Part shown: in pieces, positions 56,401 through 64,000 of the stretch
How the letters are laid out: the number at the start of each line of letters is the position of its first letter
Position numbering within the stretch: position 1 is the stretch's first letter
Origin: Apiotrichum sp. Y4204
Taxonomy: Eukaryota; Basidiomycota; Tremellomycetes; Trichosporonales; Trichosporonaceae
DNA length: 64,000 bases
Direction of reading: 5' to 3'
Assembly: GCA_025531455.1 (NCBI GenBank)
Contig: JAMYHL010000022.1
Coordinates: 496,001-560,000, forward strand
Notes under the pieces: generated by a model
What the model was told of the DNA's origin: nothing
Database searches by the model: none
The model's input: the letters and a program-made list of their open reading frames with translations, nothing else
Program-made: the position numbers and the translations under genes

Positions 56401-58095
56401 TAATTAAGAATGTCTGCATTTGGATTTGTTTGGATTGTTTTTGGTCAGTTCTCTTTGGGTTGCTTGGGTCCATTGGGTCAGCTGCTGAAGCTTCTGGGCG
56501 GGTGCCTCTCATACCGCTCTCAGCGATCTCAGCTTTTGCGGAATGTCTGAGACAGTGCACTGTGCACAGCTGTTCATGTACATCAGCTGTACTGCTGTGC
56601 TTGTGGGAGACTGGGACTCTTATTAGAACAGTGTGGGTTCAGCATTAGCAGAGTGGGCACGCGGAGGAGGATGATCTCGGAGAAGTACGACGACAAAGCA
56701 CATCCACTGATTCCTGCTAGCGCGTTTGCGCCCAGTCAGCCATCAGCCATCAGCCATAGTACCATTGTGCCATTGTGCCATCAGCCATAAGGTCAGTGGA
56801 TCAGTGGCAGCGTCGGAGGCCGAGGTTGTCCACACGGCTCCGACCTCTCATTCCCTCGCCCTCGGGAGAGCCGGGGAGGGCACGGGGGGCGCGGCACGAG
56901 GCGCATGCCGTCGGGGACTGAGTGACTGGCCTGAAGGGCACGCATGCCAGCTTATGCAGCTCACTGGATCAATGCGCTGCCGCGCTACCGCGGTGTCGTC
57001 CACATGGCGCGCACCGCGTCCGTTCTCAGACCCCGCGAGTTATATATACACCGCCGTTCGATGCATCCCCCATCCCCACAGCCCCGCATAGCATAGGATA
57101 GCATCCAGCTTCTCAGCATCGATAATTGATCATTGAGCCCCGCGCACCGTTCTCTAACCCTGCCGCGCTTGGCAACAACCCCCCATCACTCGTATCTCGA
57201 TCGCCTCGATTGACGGAATATCAACGGATATCCCGCCATTTCCTGTCTCGCGACAGCACTTTCCCAAGCGCTCGACCCTCGGGTCTACCGTATCAGTAAG
57301 TAGCCATATCTTCCATCCTCATTCGTCCTTGCACCATGCATGCGCGCTGTGGTATGGGCGGAAACCCATACACACGCAGTGCACCACAGGCCACGGTGAA
57401 CCTGAGAACGGGGGTGGCTGCCTGGCGGCGCCCGGCGGGCACTGTGGCACCCGGCAACACCGACGCCCGGGAACGCCGAGCCGCCAGTCGCCACCTCTTC
57501 CGCTTGCGGCCTTGTGATGCTCGTAACACTGCAGATGTGCAGATACGTGATGGCGGCCTTGGTCTAAGTCCTGTACTGTGGTACTGTGGCGCGGCGCCGG
57601 ACGCGGAAGGTGGAACGAGGTTGCCCAAGGCGGCCGAGGCGGGGTGGGTGCAGTGCAACGTCATATTGCCTCCACACCGCCGTGCGCCCTCATGCCTCAC
57701 TCAGGTGGCGGTGGACTGAGCTCAAAGCTGTCTCAAGGCGTTGATGCCTCAAGGCCGTCGCGTCGTGTCATGCATCCATGGAGGCTAGAGAGAACAATAT
57801 AAAGACGAACGCGTTACTCTTTTTACAGATGTACTGACTGCAGAACAGACTATCCACGCTCATCGACTAGTGTTTGTCCATCTACATTTGATTGTCTCAC
57901 AAAGTTTTGGGGAACGATCCGACTGCTTCGACGACACGACAAAGGCCTCTGGGCGATCGCGAACCAGCCCCGCAGTGCAGCGAGAATCCACAAACACACT
58001 CACACGATCCCAATCCCATATCCCACATCCCACAACACATCCCAATTCCATCCTCGCCCCCACAGAGCTACACAGGATATAAGACGCGCACCGCA
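53460..58095. other. 4.6-kb intergenic region with low-complexity tracts
   Basis: The left part is the Hook promoter and leader; the right part is the promoter of the gene at 58096. Repeats include GTGCGATGT-type units at about 55203-55255 and CCATCAG/CCATTGTG units at about 56738-56790. Possible core promoter elements are TATATATA at 57041-57048 and TATAAA at 57798-57803; the second is well placed for the gene at 58096. A frame at 57336-57719 lies downstream of the first element but has no recognisable content. Confidence 0.5.
57798..57803 (+). promoter_or_regulatory. TATA box candidate for the gene at 58096
   Basis: TATAAA in the context ACAATATAAAGACG, followed by a CA-rich, T-poor leader of about 260 nt running into the start codon at 58096. 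Confidence 0.4.
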
Positions 58096-58856
58096 ATGCG
58101 TCTCTCCCTGCCAACACCCATCCCCATCCCCGTCGCCTTCGACAAGCGCGACCTGCCATCCACTTTCCAGACCTCTTCCGCGAGCGGAAGCTCAAGCAGC
58201 ACGCGCTCGCCCGCCCCCGAGCCAGCATCACACACCCGCTCTCACTCCCACTCACACCACAACCACCACCACACCCCTTCCCACTCGATGGGCCGCCCGC
58301 GCCTGCAGCGCACTCGCTCCCCCAAGAAACCGGCACGCACGTACTCGTCGTCCTCGTGGGACGGCACGACCATCTTTGACATGGCGTGCAAGGAGCCGTG
58401 TGGGGGCACCGCGCTCGGCAGCAATGTGAAGGGTGAGTGACCGCGTTAGCGAGCGGCGCGCGACGCGGAGACGCTGCTCGGAGAGCAAGTGATCGTGTGA
58501 GCGAGGGACAACAGGAAGGGAACCCAGAAGCCGAGAGACTATTTCGGGCTCAACCTCGTGGTGCATGTGGGAAACTGCTCATCTGCTCGACGTCTGGAAG
58601 GCCTAGTGCGCCTAGTGCTTCTTCCCGCCGCTCGCGCTCTCCGATCTCCGAACGCTTCTAAGCGCTCAACTGTTCTGTTCATCCGCTGACCGCAGGCCCC
58701 TGCAAGCCCATCGGCCGGACAGACGGCGTGATCATCTGCTGGTGGTGCTGCCGCTGGCTCGGGACCTTTGAGACGTGGTCCCCGCCGCGCAAGCCACCCC
58801 CGTTCAAGAGCGTGTACGACTCGGAGGAGGACATCCGGGATGAATTCTACGCGTAG
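58096..58856 (+). CDS. small Cys/Trp-rich protein of unknown function
   Basis: Two exons (58096..58432, 58696..58856) encode 165 residues. The 263-nt intron has a GTGAGT donor and a CTGACCGCAG end. The N-terminal half is Ser/Pro-rich with a His-rich stretch (HSHSHHNHHHTPSHS, about 50-64) and a basic patch. The C-terminal half is dense and probably folded: Cys98, Cys102, Cys115, Cys127, Cys130 and Cys131 with Trp128, Trp129, Trp133 and Trp140 around VIICWWCCRWLGTFETW, then PPRKPPPFKSV and an acidic end EEDIRDEFYA. The Cys spacing could suit metal binding or lipidation, but no known motif is matched. No signal peptide. Splicing makes the Cys-rich block continuous across the junction, which supports a real gene. 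Confidence 0.65.
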
Positions 58857-60542
58857 CCAGCAAGAAAGAGCACCGAGAGAGCTCGACGCACTCAAAGTAT
58901 AATCCCCGAGCCACCCAAACTGTACCAACCACGACCAACACCAGCACCGACGCCAGCATCACCACCAGCACGACACCCCAGCACATGTACCCACCCCGCG
59001 ACACACCTGTACATCCATTACCCCCATCACGATTCCCTGTTGCCACAGCACGGGACCCAAGCCGAGGTTCCTCCATTCCCAGATTGTAGACCGATACTGA
59101 GTAGTATTTCCCCACAGGTAGCACAGATGCAGATGCAGATGCAGATGCAGATGTTTACTTCCCCGTTCCCCAAACTTTCCATGAATCAAAACATGATTCG
59201 ATGTGCAACTGTAAATAGTGACACAGGCACTGCACACAGTGCAGAGAGCACAATACACCGCGAGCGCGCCATTTCAGCGCCACTGTTGCAGAGCGTGTAC
59301 GCCTTACACGCTTGCATTGTTTGTAATGGTGTATTGTTCAAACAATGGATGTTGATCCGATACAGTAGCCACGGGTGACAAGATAGGAAGGGGTCAAAGA
59401 AAGTGACGTTTGGATGGCAAGTATGCATGTTGTTCCGCTGCCGGTTCCGTCCACTCGGGCACTACCTCACGCCGGGTGTTTGCTTGGGTGGCCAGGGGAC
59501 AGGATACCAGGATGACGTCGCTGCCCAGAGCGCCACGGTGAGCTTATTGTTGTTGGTTTCTTATTACAGGATTATACAGGAGCGCGTCAGTGCTTGGCAC
59601 AGCTCCACATGCAGGTAGTGCATACAGCTGCGGCGGCCATCTAGCTGGGCTTGCATAGATGCAGGGATGGACCAATGTCACCGACGAAAGCGAGGCGCGA
59701 AGCACTAGTCGTCAGCACTGGGAATGAATTGATATCGGCGGGGACACTTGACGCTGGTACGCGGGGCGTCCACTCACGTCGCGCGCAAAGTGATTCATAC
59801 CGCGCCTGTCTGAGTGGCTGATATGCTGACAGATCGAACAAGTGATGCCCGAGGCCGGACCGGAATGCACCATCGGACATCTCGGAGTTGAGCAGGCCCT
59901 GCCTCGGTCAACGAGGTACTGCGACGGAATCAATTTGTAGGTTTCTTGGTGATCTCGGCGGAACGGCCCTGTTCGGCTCTTGTGCCGTCTGAATCTGCCA
60001 CCCAGAGATTTAGAGGGATCTGGCCGATCTGGGAAGTGCTAGTACAGGTGTGCGCCTAGTATTGAATGGTACGTATAGCGCATATGGTGGTGGGCAGCGT
60101 TGGAAACAACCAAAGACGTCCATCTCTGCGCCATCAGTGCAGCACCCTCCACCGTCGCACGCTCCGTTCCGGACAGTCTAGATGCTATTTCCATTCCCTC
60201 TCGACGTTGTCGCAGGTGGCCCACAGAGGAGCCAGAGAGGCAGTCACCACCGTACAAGTGCAGTCAAGCCACACGGTGTGTTCCTGTAGCCTTGGTCGGG
60301 CCAATCAGGTTGCGTCTGATTGAAAACCGAGGCACCTCACCGTAGCTTGTGGTCGAGCTTGCATCGGGCAGTGCTCCGCCCGCCCGCCCACAGTGAGCCG
60401 AATTCGTCCGCAACGAGTCGTTCCAGTTCACACCCCACCCCACTCCACAGAGCGACCCATTCATTACACAACCACAATCCACAACCTTACTCGTTCTCTC
60501 CATCATCCACTCCATCCACACACACACCTATCCACCACAACA
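58857..60542. other. intergenic between the small Cys-rich gene and ISA1
   Basis: 1.7 kb; contains the GCAGAT repeat at 59124-59153 and a CA-rich, T-poor ISA1 leader from about 60430. No gene recognised. Confidence 0.55.
59124..59153. repeat. hexamer repeat CAGATG, five copies
   Basis: Five head-to-tail CAGATG units in non-coding DNA. Confidence 0.9.
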
Positions 60543-61372
60543 ATGTCAGCAGCACCCAGCATGCTCCGCCTCGCACCCCGCCTCGCGCGCACACTCACCC
60601 CGGCATCGCGCGTCGCCCACCGCTTCCAGTCAACGCTCCCCACCCGCGCCGAGCACGTCGCCACCCCCATCCGTGCCGCGCCGAGCATCTCCCTCATGTC
60701 CGCCAAGCCGGCCTCGGCGTCCACTTCTGCCTCTGCCTCTGCCCCGAGCACTGCCACCGCATCGGGGTCCGCGTCCACCTCTGCCTCGGCTGGAACCACC
60801 GCCAGCCCGGCAGGCGACAAGGCGCCCGCACCCCGCAGGCGCCAGATCAAGTCGAAGAAGGCAGCCCTTACGATGGTGAGTATCCCCACCGAGGTTCTAG
60901 ACGTTTTGCCCACCTCACCATTCACTTTCCTGTGACCCGTACTCACTCCAGACCCCCGAGGCGATTACCCGCCTTCGCGCACTTTCCTCGAACCCGACCG
61001 AGCCCAAGCTGCTGCGCATCGGCGTCAAGACCCGCGGATGCGCAGGCATGGCGTACCACCTCGACTATGTCGACCCCCCGGGCGGCAAGTTTGACGAGGT
61101 GGTCGAGCAGGACGGCGTCCGGGTGCTCATCGACTCGAAGGCGCTCTTCTCGATCATCGGATCCGTCATGGACTGGCGCGATAACCGCCTCTCGGCGGGC
61201 TTCGTCTTCGACAACCCGAACATTGAGGACACCTGCGGCTGTGGAGAGAGTTGTGAGTGTCTCGAGGGACCCCGGTGGAGCGGCTGCCCCAACGTGGATT
61301 ACAGCCGTCACCTGCCGGGTCGCCTCCGTACGCTTCTGACACCGCTAACATCCAGTCAACATCAAGTTCTAG
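60543..61372 (+). CDS. ISA1: mitochondrial A-type iron-sulfur assembly protein ISA1/ISCA1
   Basis: Matrix protein for maturation of [4Fe-4S] proteins, acting with Isa2 and Iba57; 216 residues. Exons: 60543..60875, 60952..61252, 61356..61372. An Arg/Ala-rich N-terminus (MSAAPSMLRLAPRLARTLTP, then HRFQS) is a mitochondrial presequence. A Ser/Ala/Thr-rich linker of about 40 residues precedes a basic stretch (PRRRQIKSKKAALTM). The A-type domain starts TPEAITRLRALSS and has the three ligand cysteines in RGCAGMAYHLDY and TCGCGESF, with FVFDNPNIEDTCGCGES typical for the Isa1 branch. The last exon is only 17 nt (FNIKF, stop), and splicing completes the Phe after GES. Length excess over relatives comes from the linker. 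Confidence 0.95.
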
Positions 61373-62759
61373 ACCACCTAGAATCGCCCATTGCCTCTCA
61401 TCCTCATTTCAGCACTTGTCTCGCACGCCTCATTTGTCCGTCTCATACATACCACTGGCATCACATGTACAATTTGACAATTTGTTACTCCGCGTACGGT
61501 CGCAGGCGCATCTAACTTGAGCATCGGGATTGCTGACACAGGACGGTCGCCGCAGTGGCGCGCGCACACCCGTGTTGAGCAGTGGCGACTGGCACTGACC
61601 GACCCGAGGACACACTGCCGTCCGACCGACGCGCACCGTTGTCCGACCCAATCCGAGGACATGAGGAATGCTGATAACGCCAGATGCGAGCTTTCCCGCC
61701 ACTAGAGACACAGAGCCCAACACACTAACACATCCTCGCTAGTGACCAGTGACTTGGCAAATGTACCGCTGTATGACATGTAACCCAACTAAGCCCAGGC
61801 TGATAGCAGCAACTCAGCCTCCTGGTTCAGAGCACGAGGCGCCTGAACAGCGTATGCCGCCGCACACCTGGCCCGACACCCTGGATCTCAGTGGAGCACG
61901 GAATGGTTCATGTGCCAGTTCGTTCAAGACTGGGCGGTACAGACTCGTGCCGAAGGACGGCAGCACTCCGCCCTGTTCCACCTGGGAGCCACAGTGCTTT
62001 CTCAACACTTCATGCAGGACTGGATGGACGACAATCCGGGAAACTGCCGAGTTGGGAGTTCCATCGTGGTCGACGGAGCCGGGCTCTGACACACCCAGTC
62101 TACCCATACTCCACACTGAGGCGGGGTGCTTCAGCAGGCAGCTGCTGATTCCTCTGAGAGCCATATTGTATTGTATAACGTATAGGCCCCTGGCCCTATG
62201 TGGGATATCTGTCGACGAGCAGTACGTGTTATGCAATCATGCGGATGGCAGTACCACCGCCTCATCGGGACCGGTCCGGCCAGGAGTCCGGCCCCTCAAC
62301 GGTGTCGAGCACGGCGAGAGAAGCCACTCTGTGGGCACGTCGGTTCCGCGCCTTTTGGGTGGCGAGCATAGGTGTTCCCCATTCTGCCAGAATCCCAGTA
62401 GACGATATGCTCGAGGACTCCGCCATTGGAGTTGAGAACCCCGAGAATGACGCCGTCTAGGACGTCATGCAGAGATCATGCGCATAGAAGCAGCATTGCT
62501 CATATTGCTCCGTACCAACATCGAGCACAAAAAAGCGCAGGCTGTACTTCCCAGGTCTTGGAGTCTTGGGGGCGCCATACCACGTGGTGCCACTCGCCCA
62601 ATTTCCGCAAATCCCGCCCACCCAGGACTCTCCCGCCTGGCGGTCCGCCACTCACCGCGAGCCTAGTGCACATCACGGCCTGGCGACGGCGTTGCGGGTC
62701 ATCATCTCGGACGACGAGCTCGCCATCATCGACATCACCACCATCATCACCACAGCACC
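61373..62759. other. intergenic between ISA1 and the NDUFA12 gene
   Basis: 1.39 kb. A 228-codon frame (61749-62435, +) lacks a domain and is listed as rejected. The final 60 bp are rich in ATCACCACC and serve as leader for the gene at 62760. Confidence 0.5.
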
Positions 62760-64000
62760 ATGTCGTCGCTCTCACGGACGATTAACCACGGCCGCGCGCT
62801 CGGGTTCCGGGGGTGGATCCGCGCCATGAAGTGAGCGAATCCGGGTCGGGGAGCGGGGACCGGGGAACGCGGTCGACGCCGGGACGATGGGCGCGGCGAT
62901 GGGAAACGGTAGCGGTACCGGCGACGGCAGCGCAAGGACACGGATCCGACGGCACGCGCGGCGCGATATTGTGTCGAGGGCGGACTTGGTGCCCGCTGAT
63001 GGCGCGAGCGCACGCCGTGCGGGGACGGCGCGCGGGGAAGGCGTGCGGGTAACAGCTGTGCCGGATGGTCCTCTGAACGCACCTCGTCCCGCTGGACGTG
63101 TCCGCTCGTGGTCTCTGCTTGTTGCCAGCACCGTGACCTGCCGCGAAGACTTGTCTTTGAACCCCAGCTGCCAGCTGCCCCAACTGCCCACTTCAACCGC
63201 CCTCGTGTTCATCGCGCCCGCTCCACACCGCCCACCTGCCACAGGATTGCGCTGACGACAGGTACATCGGTGACGAGAAGAAAGGCCGCCTCGGTGGGTA
63301 TCGCGAATTGCGCGAGCTGGGAGATCGGGGTGGAGACGGGGATGAGGTGTCGGAGCGAGGGGCGGCGTTGGAACGGGAGGACGTGGGATGGGCGGAGAGC
63401 ACGGGGCGGACGATGGTAGGGAGGCCGAAGCGCAGAGCTCGGGACTGGGAACCAGTGCACGGGACCCAGGAGCGAGCTGGAACGGTCTTCTCAGCTCCGC
63501 TGTTCGTGATCTCGTCGATATCTTTCGAGGCAGCCAAGAACCACTTCCAGCGCCCCATCCCCTTTACCCGCCCACCGTACCCATGACGCACTCTACAATC
63601 TACATTCCCCCATGCTAACGTCCAGTCGGCACCGACGAGTTTGGCAACAAGTACTACGAGCAGCTTGACGCGACCATCGAGTCGCCCGGCCGTCAGCGCT
63701 GGGTCGACTACGCGCAGGACGACTACAACGCGTCGCAGGTCGCGCGCGGCTGGTTCTCGTGGCTCTCGCACATCCGCAAGGACCCGCCGACCGAGGACCC
63801 CGTCTACCAGGCCTCCAAGCAGACCTGGCAGGTGCCGTACAGGGAGAACCTGTGAGTTGGGAGCGCGAAGCGCGGAGCGCTGGGAATGGAGCTGGTGGTG
63901 GAAACCCGAAAGCGTCTACCACCGAAATCCTTCCCTGGCCACAGTACCCGTAACCCCCACTGACATCCAGCACCGGTACCCGCGGCCGCTTTGTCACCTA
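62760..64000 (+). CDS. complex I accessory subunit NDUFA12 (B17.2), 3' end beyond the right edge
   Basis: Mitochondrial NADH:ubiquinone oxidoreductase subunit on the matrix side. Exons: 62760..62830, 63262..63293, 63626..63851, 63971..>64000; about 119 codons visible. It starts MSSLSRTINHGRALGFRGW, continues AMKYIGDEKKGRLVGTDEFG and NKYYEQ, then the family core RQRWVDYAQDDYNASQVARG and WFSWLSHIRKDPPTEDP. This is the conserved part of the B17.2 family. The second exon is only 32 nt, while the first two introns are 431 and 332 nt, long for this region. A functional complex I gene implies a respiring yeast that keeps proton-pumping NADH dehydrogenase, unlike Saccharomyces. Confidence 0.93.

Noticed and set aside
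61749..62435. 228-codon plus-strand frame between ISA1 and NDUFA12
   Set aside because: No recognisable motif, scattered Cys and Trp as in random GC-rich frames, no splice or start context.
1..64000. CRISPR arrays, bacterial operons, transposon ends or LTRs
   Set aside because: I saw no regularly spaced repeats, no long terminal repeats and no transposase or reverse transcriptase motifs; gene structure is eukaryotic throughout.

Overview
The window looks like nuclear DNA of a basidiomycete yeast. Genes are dense in introns, and most introns are only about 31 to 55 nt long with GT donors, CTRAC-like branch sites and YAG acceptors. The DNA is GC-rich, third positions favour C and G, and genes lie on both strands without operons. 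The gene set (PDR-type ABC transporter, Tra2-like SR protein, kinesin-4-like motor, gamma-tubulin complex proteins, Hook) is ordinary for fungi. Intron style and protein flavour suggest Tremellomycetes, perhaps Trichosporonales; that placement is inference. Exon structures were built by hand from frame continuity, splice consensus and family resemblance, and every complete model below sums to a whole number of codons.

Layout. 1-1499 (-): 5' part of a PDR-type ABC transporter. 2936-5181 (-): single-pass surface glycoprotein. 7120-8268 (-): nitrilase-family hydrolase, sharing a 0.5-kb divergent promoter with 8782-10307 (+), an ABHD12-like alpha/beta hydrolase. 11141-13128 (+): second single-pass surface glycoprotein, probably related to the first. 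13368-15059 (-): amino acid transporter. 15060-18297: no convincing gene, with a heptamer minisatellite. 18298-18669 (+): small DPR-repeat ORF. 19185-20205 (+): Tra2-like splicing regulator. 21194-22288 (-): Bud23 rRNA methyltransferase, divergent from 22669-26763 (+), a GCP5/GCP6-type gamma-tubulin complex protein. 26764-31681: large non-coding gap ending in a CT-rich leader. 31682-36612 (+): kinesin-4-like motor. 37347-40593 (-): GCP2/Spc97. 41008-42216 (-): mitochondrial ribosomal protein bS6m. 43373-44737 (-): unknown coiled-coil protein. 47057-47144 (-): tRNA-Leu(AAG) with an intron. 47605-49258 (-): MFS permease. 50605-53459 (-): Hook. 58096-58856 (+): small unknown Cys/Trp-rich protein. 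60543-61372 (+): ISA1. 62760 to the right edge (+): complex I subunit NDUFA12, cut by the window.

How genes relate. Four microtubule genes (GCP5/6, kinesin-4, GCP2, Hook) fall within 31 kb. Three nuclear genes for mitochondrial proteins (bS6m, ISA1, NDUFA12) and two gene-expression factors (Tra2, Bud23) are also present. I see no biosynthetic cluster, transposon, CRISPR array or plainly new multi-gene system. The most notable items are the two related surface proteins, the microtubule-gene grouping, and unusual splicing (11-nt and 14-nt exons, a GC-AG intron, very short introns, NAGNAG acceptors, and a stop codon that overlaps a splice donor).
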